Below are positions 47,357 through 57,670 of a stretch of 64,000 bases of DNA, one piece after another. The position numbers and the translations under genes were made by a program. Each line of letters starts with the position of its first letter. Position 1 is the first letter of the stretch. The notes below the pieces were generated by a model that was not told the DNA's origin, searched no databases, and saw only the letters and a list, made by a program, of their open reading frames with translations. Source of the DNA: Ophiosphaerella korrae (Eukaryota > Ascomycota > Dothideomycetes > Pleosporales > Phaeosphaeriaceae); contig JALNQF010000153.1 in the NCBI GenBank assembly GCA_028456385.1, positions 1-64,000 on the forward strand, read 5' to 3'.

Positions 47357-49261
47357 TTACACCAAGACTATCCTCTTCACTTCTTGCTGTTCCTGAACTG
47401 CCTCGCCATGCATTATGCCGTGAATATAACACCATCCGATCAGGGATCCACGGATCCACTCGGAAGGGCATGAGAGCCCTGCATCAACAGGGCGAATGAT
47501 AAGAGGAAAACGACATCCCGGCAGCAAACAGATATAGTCACTTTCCTCGACAAGTGGCCATGTGACGCCGAAGTAGCCACGCGAAGAAGCAAAAGTTCTC
47601 CAACTGTCAGTCCGAACACGCATGATGCGATAAAACTCGTTTCTTTTGACTTTTTCCCAACTTCGGCCCGAATCTAATGCCTGCAGCAGGTCTTTGAATG
47701 CGAGCTCGAGTTCTGCAGGAGCCGGTTCCTCGTGCATGTCCAGATTCATTAGCAGTGTCTTCCAAACGGTATCAGGAATTTGATCCGAGGGAGGCGTTCC
47801 CAGTCCGTTATTTGCTATGTTTACAGCGTCGTGAAGGGAGCTGTGTAATCCCTCGAGCTCCATAGTATCGATCTCATCGCCGACTCTTACTATTTCGTCC
47901 AGGGATATTGCATCCACTTGGAGACCTTGATCTGACCAAAATGGTGGGTGCCTCAGGGGTCCGCCAGCGTTCCAACCGCCTCTGTTGCAAACAAGCATGG
48001 GCTCATCGTAAGCCAATTGGCGGAAGTCAGGGACCCACGATGGTAATTGATCCGTGAATTCGTTTCGAGGCTTTCCACAGTACTCAAGAAAATCCAAGGC
48101 TTGCTGCCTAAGACCGAGACCGCACATGGAAAGGAGGTCAAGCGATGGTCCTTTACATAAAATATTCGCCGCTGTGTTGGTAAAGACCTTATCGATGCTA
48201 GCGGTGTAATCAGGGCTCGGCAGGAGTTCCACGGAATCTGCAATCCCCTGGATCGCGAAGATGAAGTCACGGCTATCCGTTGCTGAGTAATAGAAGATCG
48301 CTTCGAGTAGGGATTCCAAAGGGATCCGTCCGACCTGATGAAACTCCTCTTGAAGAGCGAATAGTCTGGTAGCACATCGGAATCCGAGGTATGACGGGTG
48401 CCGAACGTCAAAGAAGTTCACCGATTCCTCGCAGTCCCATAGCAATAGGATAGAGGATTTGAAGGTACCAAAGTCGATAGTATCGTCCCCGCATGCTACC
48501 AAGACGTTAGCTCCTAGAATTGCCTCTTGTATGACCCACACCCGTTGGAACCATCTTTGTTCTAACAAAGTCATAAAGGCATCTACTACAGCCCGGGGTT
48601 CATGAAGCGGCTCGCGGGAAGCGGGTAGAGCCGCGTCGGCAGCTGGTCGGTCCTCGTTGGGCTGCCAGTTATCCACGCTTAACAGGCTGTCTTGGAGATT
48701 ACCTTCCCTCATGTATTGGAACGCTCTTTGAGTGTCCCCGTTTCCCTCGCCGAACCACACGATCACAGTGTGCGCTTTCAAATACACATTGCCCATGAGC
48801 TTGACTTGATGCGCTTTTTCCTCGGGATTACTTTGGTTGATGCAGAGGGCATCCACAAAAATAGTAAAAGATTTCTCTCTCCTTGACAAGGCATCGAACA
48901 AGCTGGACAGTATCCTACTTAGGCCAAGGAGCTGTCCGTTGGAGCAAATGACATGGCGTACCGGTGTTGAATCGCCCCAAGTATACGATATGGCAGTATA
49001 TCGGTGAGACCTGACATCCAATGAGATGGTCTCGAAGGTGCACACAGGTTGCCTGTCATTGGCTGAGCTGTCAACGTGCAGGATGCGGACGAAGTCGCCT
49101 TGCGGCAAAGGCCGATGCTTATACGAAGGATCACCCATCTGCAAACTGGGGTGAAGGGCGATCTGTAGGGTAGATTTGCCCGCGAAGATCTTCTCGAAGG
49201 GTAAGGAGGGTCGGACGCGACTGTCGTGGGCGGCCGAGGGAAAGCACAAGGCTGTGTCCAA
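47357..49261 (-). CDS. HET-domain protein, single exon
   Basis: An intronless frame of 634 residues. The HET core spans about residues 89-235: YTAISYTWGDSTPV, LSSLFDALSRREKSFTIFVDALCINQSNPEEKAHQVKLMGNVY, VIVWFGEGNGDT and RWFQRVWVIQEAILG. This is the large 'HET6/tol-like' arrangement, with a long C-terminal half of unknown fold ending near the CLLPGCRFPLIIRP...GSLIGWCYIHGIMHGEA block typical of HET family members. The ATG at 49261 gives about 50 residues before the conserved LPQGDFVRIL start; an in-frame Met at about residue 42 (MGDPSYKHRPL) is also possible. Expected to act in fusion-triggered cell death. Confidence 0.88.
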   Translation of the reverse strand: MDTALCFPSAAHDSRVRPSLPFEKIFAGKSTLQIALHPSLQMGDPSYKHRPLPQGDFVRILHVDSSANDRQPVCTFETISLDVRSHRYTAISYTWGDSTPVRHVICSNGQLLGLSRILSSLFDALSRREKSFTIFVDALCINQSNPEEKAHQVKLMGNVYLKAHTVIVWFGEGNGDTQRAFQYMREGNLQDSLLSVDNWQPNEDRPAADAALPASREPLHEPRAVVDAFMTLLEQRWFQRVWVIQEAILGANVLVACGDDTIDFGTFKSSILLLWDCEESVNFFDVRHPSYLGFRCATRLFALQEEFHQVGRIPLESLLEAIFYYSATDSRDFIFAIQGIADSVELLPSPDYTASIDKVFTNTAANILCKGPSLDLLSMCGLGLRQQALDFLEYCGKPRNEFTDQLPSWVPDFRQLAYDEPMLVCNRGGWNAGGPLRHPPFWSDQGLQVDAISLDEIVRVGDEIDTMELEGLHSSLHDAVNIANNGLGTPPSDQIPDTVWKTLLMNLDMHEEPAPAELELAFKDLLQALDSGRSWEKVKRNEFYRIMRVRTDSWRTFASSRGYFGVTWPLVEESDYICLLPGCRFPLIIRPVDAGLSCPSEWIRGSLIGWCYIHGIMHGEAVQEQQEVKRIVLV

Positions 49262-49990
49262 GCCGCTAGGGTCCTTGATAATTCTCTCCCTCCTACCCTA
49301 CTCACTTACCCACCTACCAACCCACCACTTTCCTTGGTCCACGCTCTTGTATGCATGGAGCTTGATCCCTGCTGGCTCTAGCACCGTTTAGGTAAAGCGT
49401 CGGACGAGGCTACACTGCGTCGCTGAGCTTCAGCTTGCACTCGAACACCATGATATAGTATGAATATCCAGCCTGTCGACGAAGACCTTCTGTGGTCTGC
49501 AGAACTTCGCAGTAGCATGCTTTATGCTTCCTCCACAGAAAAGCGACTTACGCCCCCCAATCAAAGCCCCTCTATATCTCATTCACTTCGGACCCTGTAC
49601 ACTTGTTATAATTCGCCTTCTCTCTCGCAAGTCAGATAGCAACTATTTCGAACTGGTCACCTTTCGTGCCGGCAACCTTGGATGTACAACAAAAATACGA
49701 TTACTAGTCTTTCTTCTTCATTACCATGACAAAATCTCGTTCACATTCACGCAGTCAATTTCCTCTTAAGCTACATTTAAGCTAATCAATGGATAACACA
49801 GCAGGCTCATCTACATCAAAGTTCTCCAGCATTTTCAAAACTCTACCCAACGGAGATCGATTTGATATGAGTATACAAATATCCAACATAGCGTTTCTGA
49901 CCCCATCTTATAATAAATGTTTCACCTGTCATCCTCGTTGTCTCGATCTTCTCCGCATATAAGAATACGCCGTACCAGTAAATTCTTTCA
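49262..49990. other. Intergenic, no supported gene
   Basis: The upstream region of the HET gene, plus CT-rich, gene-free DNA up to the tRNA-like sequence. Confidence 0.45.
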
Positions 49991-50074
49991 GGTCGCTTGG
50001 TGTAGTGGTCAAACACCTCCAGGTCTCCCCCGAAAGGAGGAGAACCTGCGTTAGTTCGAATCTGGCAGCGATCG
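49991..50074 (+). tRNA. tRNA-like sequence (possible tRNA pseudogene or SINE head)
   Basis: The ends GGTCGCT and AGCGATC pair over 7 bp (one G-U). TGGTGTAGTGG matches the A box and the TTCGAAT loop matches the B box and T-loop, flanked by a T-stem with wobbles. The D-stem GTGT/ACAC is good. The anticodon arm is abnormal: the region folds as CAGGT...ACCTG enclosing CTCC-CCCGAAA-GGAG. A loop reading CCCGAAA would give anticodon CGA (Ser) but lacks T at position 33. It may be a class II tRNA, a tRNA with a small intron, a pseudogene, or a pol III-driven SINE head. Confidence 0.4.
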
Positions 50075-50477
50075 AGTCACTTTGTGGCAGACCCGCGATC
50101 CTGAGAAATGACTTTCTTCCGGGCGGGGATAGGAGGACAGGCGGCAGTACTACTCATTTAAGCAATAGAAGGTTTTTCCCCTTTTGAGGTTTTTACTCCT
50201 AGAGGTACAAGATTAGCTAGTAGCTGGCTTTAGCACGGTTATTAGAAGGAAGATGGTAGTAGCGACGGCTTCTTAAGTAAGAAGGAAAGGAAGCAGGACA
50301 AGAAAAACAGGGAGGTCGAGATAAAGCGGGTTTTGACGGATTACCCTACAACGGCTAGCTAGCAGCTATTCCGATACTGTCCTGTCCTCCTTTGTAGTTT
50401 GAGGAGCTGCTAAGGAACCTTCTTCTAACTAGCGGGAGGGAGGAGCAGACTAACTTTGAGCTTTTACGCATAGAATA
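50075..50477. other. Flank between the tRNA-like sequence and the pogo element
   Basis: No gene. Purine-rich and pyrimidine-rich blocks alternate. If the tRNA-like unit is a SINE head, its body would lie here, for example up to the T-rich run near 50170. Confidence 0.35.
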
Positions 50478-50518
50478 ACGTCTATCCCTAAGTCGCGGGA
50501 CGCACGGTGTAGCGAGAC
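50478..50518 (+). repeat. Left terminal inverted repeat of the outer element
   Basis: The 41-bp repeat pairs with 56478-56518. Differences are one C/T and one A/T. A TA dinucleotide lies just outside. Confidence 0.88.
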
Positions 50519-51099
50519 GATATTGTGAAATCGACATCCTAAAACCTTGTTCTTCAGGTATATGGGGCTTTGATTGATACATAACTATTCTATCGCTATC
50601 TAACTCTAGGATCCTAGCTTTTCTTAGGGGTTTAATTCGTCGTCGCCGTGCAATTCGTTGATTCGTCGATGCTCTCAATCGTTAAATTATCAATCTACCC
50701 CTGTTTTCTTAGGATATGTAATACCTCCCTTGAATTTGGATATCTAAGACGAAAGCTCGATTATTATTATAGAAATTTTTCTGAGCCTTGAAGTTCAATT
50801 TGACTGGACGAAGATGCCTTCTAAGAGTTTCGCCGTCGGCTGATTGACCCTTGAAATCCTTTGATGTTTTAGTGGTTCTTTGTATGCACTAGCGTGGCTG
50901 ACACAGCGCGGTATTGAATGGTATTCTTCTCCAGCCATCCCGTCTGTGGCGCATTGTTCCTTTTTTAAGAATTAGTAACTACGTGCCGAGTTTCTTTGTT
51001 TCCATCGTGTCCTTTGCGCTGGCATCTCCCTTCCTGTGACTCGAGACTTCCTCTCCCCTCTTATCTCTATCTTCTCTTCGCCACTACTAAGTTATAGCT

Positions 51100-52847
51100 A
51101 ACTAATACGGATAAAGCCACTCGAGCTTTAGCCGAAGGGGTTCCCTCTGGTGTCCCTAAATCGTATCGAGCCCTAGCAGACTATAGTGGGGTCCCTTCCG
51201 CTACTCTTTATGCTCGTGTATATGGCTGGCGCTCGATCGAAGAGAAGACCAAAGAGCAGCAATATCTCAAGGACTATGAAGAAGTTGCCCTCCTTAATTT
51301 TCTCTTACATTTATCTGACCTTGGACAACCCGTTCGAATCAAGTTTATACCCTCTCTAGCCTTCTGCCTTACCTATTATCGAATAGAGTCGAATAGACCC
51401 CTGAAGCCCCCGGGTAAGAACTGGTTGAGGGATTTCTGGAGGCGGTATCCCGAGGCCGAACCGAGAAGAGTCTAGGCGCTGGACTGGAATTGTTATGAGA
51501 AGCATATTTATCCTAAAGTAGTGCACTAGTTTGAAGTTATTAAAAGGGTATTACGCGATCTAGCTGTTCTACTAGAGAATTTCTATAATATGGACGAGAC
51601 TAGAGTGATGTTATCTATGCTAGGCTTAGCAAAGGTCCTTATACTGAAGAGTGATCCGCGTAAGTATAGAGGTGCGCGTGGTAAGCGTGAGGTTGTAACT
51701 GCGATTGAGTGTATTAGCGCCGATGGTAGGTATTTAAACCTTATAATTATCTGGCTAGCTGCAACCTATTGGAGTAACTGGTCTACATTTGAAACCCCTG
51801 GATGGTAATATGCGTTAAATGAATCTGGATACACCGACTTATATATTAGTTTACAGTGGCTCTAACGCATCTTTGATCTTGAAACTAAGGACTAAGCTAA
51901 TAGTAAACCTTGAGTGCTGCTTTGCGACGGCTTTGGAACGCATGAAATTGTCTAAATTCTAGAGTTTTGTCTCTTGAATAACATTATATTATGTTGTCTT
52001 CTCTCTTACACCTCGTATAAGCTATAGCTATGCGATGTTGCTATATTTGCCCCTCTGAAGGCTGCCTATCGCGAAGAAGCCAAACTACTAGAGCGAGGAA
52101 ACGTAAATAAAGTAGGTAAAGAGCATTTTAACTCTCTGTATAGCTCTGTAAGGATTAAAGCCTTTAAGCCTAGGAATATTAAGGCTAGATTTGCTGCATG
52201 TGGATTGTTCCTATTTAATCTAGATCGAGTGCTTAACACTATGACGAAGCCCCCCTGAGCTGACTACTACGGAAGCTGACAAGGTAATAGTAGGGCCTTG
52301 TTAACCAGTAGAGCTATGCCAACTACAAGACGCAGCACTGCAGTCCCCTAAGACGCTAGTATTAGTAGAGGGCGTTACATCGCTATAGAACATGATTATG
52401 CAGCAGCAGCATCATTATTATTATACTTACGCTCGTGATGAGACAGGTAGATGGCGCCTACAGAGGCTCGTACAAAAGCTTGTTAAAGCCGCTTAAATAT
52501 CCTTTGCAAAGGGAATCCTCTAGTAGAATCATATCTGACTCTTAATGAAGATCAACGATGAAGCGAAGGTACGTTGGTTGACTAAGCCAGTAGTGCTAGG
52601 AACAGCGAGGGTTATGAGCTACGAGGACCTTAAAGAAGCTCGGGCGAAGCGTGCTAAGAAAGACGCTGCCAAAGAGGCTAAAAAGGGGAAACGTGGGCGG
52701 AAGCGAAAGAGTGCGCCAGAGGCAGATGCCCCTAAGACAGATTTGTCGGAACCAAAGGCGAAGAGGGTGAGGAATGTGAGAAAGGTAAAAACATCAGAAA
52801 CGAGCAGAGCAGAGTCAGGGAGGGTTCCGGTAGCGCAGATGTATTAG
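51100..52847 (+). pseudogene. Pogo-like transposase (HTH plus DDE), inactivated
   Basis: Translation gives an N-terminal HTH region (ALAEGVPSGVPKSYRALADY and SGVPSATLYARV), a CENP-B-like stretch (NWLRDFWRRYPEAEPRR) and the first DDE block YNMDETRVMLSMLGLAKVLI. Then come RGARGKREVVTAIECISADGRYLNLIIIW, and after disruptions CDGFGTHE and a C-terminal basic Lys-rich tail (52545-52847). In-frame stops occur at 51473 and 51527, with more after 51806, plus frame changes. So this copy cannot make transposase. The sequence is less RIP-altered than the left-edge elements, suggesting later arrival. Confidence 0.82.
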
Positions 52848-52949
52848 GATAGTGTCGTTAGGCTTGCTTTCAAGTGTCGTAATTATAATTACTTAGAGTC
52901 AAATCAGAGGTTTCGTAATTCATTGAGGATAGGATAATGCCTTGAGGAA

Positions 52950-53081
52950 CGAAAGCCTTGGCACCTAACCTTACGTATCCGGTTAGGCGTAATTGACAAG
53001 CACGTGATTTACTACAGCACAAGAAGGCACTTCTCTATCACACAACCCTATAGCCAGTGCGGGTCGGCCGCCCTCCCTGCT
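52950..53081 (+). repeat. Left terminal inverted repeat of the HET element
   Basis: 132 bp, pairing with 55848-55979 (124 of 132 identical). Just inside it lie 191 bp of non-coding DNA before the HET stop codon. Confidence 0.9.
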
Positions 53082-53272
53082 GGCGGTGGCGGCATCGAAT
53101 GCCAAATCATATCGGTTTTGAGAAGCTGAGCCGCTTTGCACCGCCTCCTGTCCCGTCATCCGAACTCGTTTGTTCTTCCATGTTGCAGTTCCAGTTCCAC
53201 AGCACGTGATAGAACGAAGCCGTCAGTACCACCTATTAAGCTCCTTATCCAACCCACTTACTGACGTTACAA

Positions 53273-55312
53273 CTATATAATTTCCATGAACCCCATATTC
53301 GCGTCCGAGAACCACAACGATGACCTACTGATAGTAAAGATACCAATCCTCCGATAAAGTTGCCTATGCCCCGTATCCTTGACGCCGTAGTGTTGCACAC
53401 TATAAGACGCGATGATGGGAGTAAGGACAAGGCCCCTGTAATCTCCTATTAGATGGTCCTCTTGATCCTCTTGAAGAAGTAGGCACCATACTTTGTCGGT
53501 ATGTTGTCCCCGTTCGAAGAACGGATGCTTTAGTGCAGTTGTAATGTCAGCGACAACTGATCCAAGTGACATATCATCCCTCTTGTAGGGGGGTCCGCTG
53601 CCTGGCCATTCGCTGCTTTCCTTTGTTAAGATGTGCTTATATATTCCTTGCCAGATGCCACAATGTGTGTCCCAATATGTATCCCAATATGCTGCTTTTA
53701 TCGGACCATGCAGAATCAACCTTCCAGAAGTGACCTGGCCGAATGGATCAGGTCCGGCGAGCTGGGTGTTACAGCCGCTAACTTTCGTTCGCCACTGATA
53801 TTGCTCCGCCTGTGGAATACGAAAGGATATAGTCTGGTTGGCTGACATCCATGACCAGGATGGAGCAACATAAGAGGATAGATGCCAGTCGTCTAATTCG
53901 TTGCAACTACTACTAAGATAGAACCAGAGCAAGTCTTCTAGGAGGGTGTTCCGCCACATTCCAGCAAGGTACACTGTATCCAAGCTTGAATGGAACAACC
54001 TCGCTATTCCAGCAAGGGCGGGAAGCTTGTCGGTTAAGTTGCTTAGTTTTCGACTCGAGTATTCTTCTGCAACTTTTCGCCAGCCGCGTGAATCATAGGT
54101 TATGTCAAGCTCAAATTCTTTGACTCTCGGACCAGTTCTAAAGGACACAGTCTGACATTGCCAGCCCAGCGCGTCTTTACCGTAGCTCACCACGCACCAA
54201 GATAATAGTCGCTCCTGTAAAGTCCATCCACGATGGTTGATGGGTTCCCGGGAAAATGGCGTCGGCGAGTATCCAGGTCCTAGGAGCAAGTCACGTCCTT
54301 CCGCCTGAGAGACGTAAGGAACACGGTATGTCATTTTAGCTGACAAAGGGATCTGGCAGAAGATGCCGTTATGACAATCAGCCGATGCACAGGCGCAGAT
54401 AGTAAGAAACGCGGTTCCATATACATCTGCCATTTTGCTGGACTCTAATTGCCAATCTCTCGCACAATCTTGTATGATGCACAGGGAATCGACCCAGAGG
54501 TATTTGAAACCAAGTTTACGCGTAACAATAATAGCATCTCGAATGGTCCGTGGTATCGCTGACATCCTAATGCCTCTTTCATGCTTTGCAAGATTGGTGG
54601 ACGTCAACTTTGTTGACTGATGTGAAGACCCCCAGCAGTAACTGAGGGCAAGATATTCGCCCCGCCGATCGCTGCTTCTCGGGATGTGCAGCCTGACGGT
54701 ATTATCTTCTGGTTCCCCAACGTCCAGAATCCGGGTGGGCATTATCGATTGTCGCTGGCGCTGACAGGCAACGTGAGAGCTTCTACAAGATTGAATCCAG
54801 CATCCAATAGTCCGATATGATTCCTCACTATCCCAAGATGTCGGGTTAGGCCTTAAAATACCATGCGTAGCTGCAGAATCAGTCCCCGAAGCGTAAATAT
54901 AAAGCGTTGTGAGTAACGACCACTCAACTCTTATTACAATGCCTGCCGGGCTGCTGCTAAGGAGAATTGGAGATTTTTTGTCAAGCTTCGACCGACGAAA
55001 ATCATAAGTCTTATTAGCTATAGTCCAGACTAATAAGCCGCAAATAGCACATTTCTCCCTCGCTGATATTTGTAAGGCTTCTATGGTTGCATAAGGGATT
55101 TCAACAGAACTTAGAAAGCCGTGTTCAGTTTGAGAGCCAGATGCTACCATTTCGGAACGTTGAATGAAGTCGGGTATAACCTCCGTCAAGAATGACTGTC
55201 GACATCGATCGCAAAGTCGGCTTTGGCTACCGAATGACGCATCTACCCAGCTTTGTTTTGGCCAGATTTGAAGCCATACCACCAGTCTTCGCAGCTGTGA
55301 GACAATATCCAT
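53273..55312 (-). CDS. HET-domain protein inside the TIR element
   Basis: An intact, intronless frame of 679 residues. An N-terminal cysteine cluster (CDRCRQSF, then CAICGLLVW) precedes the HET core: YLALSYCWGSS, RTIRDAIIVTRKLGFKYLWVDSLCIIQDCARDWQLESSKMADVYG, TICACASADCHNGIF, and RGWTLQERLLSWCVVSYGKDALGWQC. APSWSWMSA follows further on. This is the large HET class with an N-terminal zinc-like module, usual length 600-750 residues. It is transcribed toward the left repeat; 535 bp between its start and the right repeat can hold its promoter. Unlike the outer transposase, it has no stop or frameshift, which suggests retained function or recent arrival. Confidence 0.88.
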   Translation of the reverse strand: MDIVSQLRRLVVWLQIWPKQSWVDASFGSQSRLCDRCRQSFLTEVIPDFIQRSEMVASGSQTEHGFLSSVEIPYATIEALQISAREKCAICGLLVWTIANKTYDFRRSKLDKKSPILLSSSPAGIVIRVEWSLLTTLYIYASGTDSAATHGILRPNPTSWDSEESYRTIGCWIQSCRSSHVACQRQRQSIMPTRILDVGEPEDNTVRLHIPRSSDRRGEYLALSYCWGSSHQSTKLTSTNLAKHERGIRMSAIPRTIRDAIIVTRKLGFKYLWVDSLCIIQDCARDWQLESSKMADVYGTAFLTICACASADCHNGIFCQIPLSAKMTYRVPYVSQAEGRDLLLGPGYSPTPFSREPINHRGWTLQERLLSWCVVSYGKDALGWQCQTVSFRTGPRVKEFELDITYDSRGWRKVAEEYSSRKLSNLTDKLPALAGIARLFHSSLDTVYLAGMWRNTLLEDLLWFYLSSSCNELDDWHLSSYVAPSWSWMSANQTISFRIPQAEQYQWRTKVSGCNTQLAGPDPFGQVTSGRLILHGPIKAAYWDTYWDTHCGIWQGIYKHILTKESSEWPGSGPPYKRDDMSLGSVVADITTALKHPFFERGQHTDKVWCLLLQEDQEDHLIGDYRGLVLTPIIASYSVQHYGVKDTGHRQLYRRIGIFTISRSSLWFSDANMGFMEII

Positions 55313-55847
55313 GCCGACGCCCCGAAGTGCGAGATTTGAGGAGATCGGATCATGCCTGCGTAGGCGTTACGATTAGTTAATTTCGGGCTCCTATGTCGTG
55401 ACCACGCTCATGCTTGCATGCACGTGGGTGCGTTTTCTAGCAGGCTTACGATAATAGAGGCTACCTTCTCCAGGCTTTCTTCAGCGACTAAAGTGGAGCC
55501 TGTTGACTTAAAGCTAGAGGAGGCTAGGCCAAGATGTGCACAAGACGGAATGTGCTTACAATTGAGGAGTTGCTGCAGACGACAAATCTGTTGTGACTCT
55601 GCGGACCATGCAGCTTTCTTTAACTATCTGATGGATGGTAGGCGAGGAAGGAGAGACGGCGGGGGCGCCAGGATGAGCGCGCCAGGGCGACGGCGACCCC
55701 CTACATTAGAGCGATGTTGGACTCAGCTAGTCAGGCTAAGATGCTCATCGAAGCGAGTCTCGGCAGAACGTAATTCCATTTCGTTTGCAGACTCCCTCTA
55801 GTGTGATGATGGCAAACATGATAAGGTGCCTGTCCTGTCGCTACACT
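55313..55847. other. Upstream region of the cargo HET gene
   Basis: Non-coding DNA between the HET start codon and the right inverted repeat, carried within the element. Short ORFs here lack domains. Confidence 0.5.
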
Positions 55848-55979
55848 AGCAAGGAGGGCGGCCGACCCACACTGGCTATAGGGTTGTGTGATAGAGAAGT
55901 ACCTTCTTGCACTGTAGCAAATCACGTGCCTGTCAATTGCGCCTAACCGGATACGTAAGGTTAGGTGCCAAGGCTTTCG
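55848..55979 (-). repeat. Right terminal inverted repeat of the HET element
   Basis: 132 bp, inverse of 52950-53081; the eight differences are all transitions. Confidence 0.9.
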
Positions 55980-56477
55980 CTTATGCAACCCCGCGTCTGG
56001 AACTGAGCATAGCCACATGCTGACAGCTGACAAGCTTGGCAGATGAATGACATAAGTAAATTATGCAACACCAATATGTCTAAGGTTGAATCCTCTAGCC
56101 AAAATTGGCGGCTGCGCTGATCAGAAGTACCGACCGGGGTGGCGAGATTGCATGAATCCGCGCGCCACGCCAGCCATAAGGCTGACGATAGCTTAATATC
56201 GTTACAGCCGATTCTTAAGGATCAGATGCGACTATCTAGGAGCAATTTAGGAAACTAAGGCTTTGTTGTGGTGGCATACAGAAAGGATATGGTTTTGCCA
56301 TGAAAGAAGGCTCCGCGCGCCTTAGGCATAAAAGGGGGTGGTAGAGATTGTAATCCTTAGATCAAACGGGGCGTGGAGTGTCTCAAGAAGGTATAAAAAT
56401 TATTCCGTTCAAGATGCAGCAAGAATTAGTTGCTATAAGAGAGATATAATAGTTTAAAGTTAAAGTACCCCTACTTT

Positions 56478-56518
56478 GTCTCGCAACACCGTGCGTCCCG
56501 CAACTTAGGGATAGACGT
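56478..56518 (-). repeat. Right terminal inverted repeat of the outer element
   Basis: 41 bp, inverse of 50478-50518, followed by TA at 56519-56520. Confidence 0.88.
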
Positions 56519-56520
56519 TA

Positions 56521-57670
56521 GGCCTATAAGGCAGCTTATACATACGTAAGACCTTAGCAGAGCCCGTCCAACAGTGCCCCATAGGATGCTTCATATTATA
56601 GGGATGTTAAACCAATACACACACCCAATAAAATTCTTTCAAGGGGAATTGATTTCCATTTCTACAATATGAACTACCTGGAAGAGGGATACCGTGATGC
56701 CATCAATGAAGTGATGAGGGCAGATAATTTTCGAACTATAGAATCGTGTTACGGGATAACAGCTATGAGGTAGGATTACCTTATCCTAAAGGAGAGATAC
56801 CGAGGACATCGGGAGTCCGGAGGATCCCTTTCTCCGATTCCAGAGTATAACAGACCTAGCTTTGTGTCCGATTGCGCTTGGACAGGAGTCTGATCAACTT
56901 AGTCAATACGGTCGATCATTCTGTAGTTTTCCCAACCCACAACACTTCCTCACCTTTGTGCTTTCTGCCTACTCTAGTCCTCAGAGGAATTTTCCGAGCG
57001 TGGTTTTGGATATGTGTTATTGGTGTTTTGAGTGAGATATGTTTCTCTTCGAATGTCATTGTATGGCTTTAGAACCTTGGCAAAGGATTCGATGATAATT
57101 CGCAGTATCTCATCCCAGATAGATTCCATTTTGATCAGATGCTGAGCCTAGTACTAGAGTAGTTGATTACTAATCTGAGAGGCTTGGTCTCTCTTATATA
57201 TCTATGGATCATCATTGTAGAGATACCTCTTATAATGATATAGTGTACTATCTAAGTTCATTGTACAAAGACACTATCTCTATCACATGCTTAAATCAAC
57301 AAAATTTTCTGTGTCTAGATACAGTGAGTTATCGTATAGGATAGTTTCTTTGTGGAGAGAGACGAATGGATTCTTATCTCTCATTTTGCATGTGCTTCAG
57401 GCCATTATGTATTGTGGCATTGGCCGTTTGCGTTTGGAATCCGGGCAATTGACGGTTTGGCTGCCTTTTCTGCAAGCTGTCTTCAAGGATCATTTGGCAC
57501 CAATGGCCATTGTACCCGGGTACAGAGAAACCTATGTGCTTAGCAGTCAGCCTCGTATCTGCTGACCTCCGCCATGTCATCGTCAATAATTACTTGATCA
57601 CGGCCATTGCAGCTCGATCATATTTTCATATTTTCAAGCCTAGTATCCAGAGCCTTCACCACGCTAAGAC
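56521..57670. other. Intergenic, no supported gene
   Basis: Mixed composition; ORFs up to 92 codons (for example 57287-57565) without domain features. It may contain upstream sequence of the decayed DUF6594 gene. Confidence 0.4.

Larger units (their letters stand above)
52950..55979. mobile_element. TIR element carrying an intact HET gene (nested)
   Basis: 132-bp terminal inverted repeats (52950-53081 and 55848-55979) bound a 3,030-bp unit. They align without gaps and differ at 8 positions, all transitions. Each begins CGAAAGCCTTGGCACC. The only large coding region inside is one HET gene on the minus strand; there is no transposase, so movement would need a helper. Outside flanks CTTGAGGAA and CTTATGCAA agree at 6 of 9 positions and may be a decayed target duplication of the length used by Mutator-like elements; this is weak. 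The superfamily is unknown. Confidence 0.82.
50478..56518 (+). mobile_element. Pogo-like Tc1/mariner-type transposon carrying a nested element
   Basis: Ends ACGTCTATCCCTAAGT... at 50478-50518 and the inverse at 56478-56518 form 41-bp terminal inverted repeats with two mismatches. TA lies directly outside each (50476-50477 and 56519-56520), the target duplication of Tc1/mariner and pogo elements. The left part encodes a broken CENP-B/DDE transposase on the plus strand. Removing the inner 3,030-bp element (52950-55979) leaves about 3.0 kb, a normal size for this group. Position and ends therefore indicate one element interrupted by another. Confidence 0.85.

Noticed and set aside
56872..57565. 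Hydrophobic ORFs between the outer transposon and DUF6594
   Set aside because: Short, overlapping in different frames, without family features or splice-consistent links.
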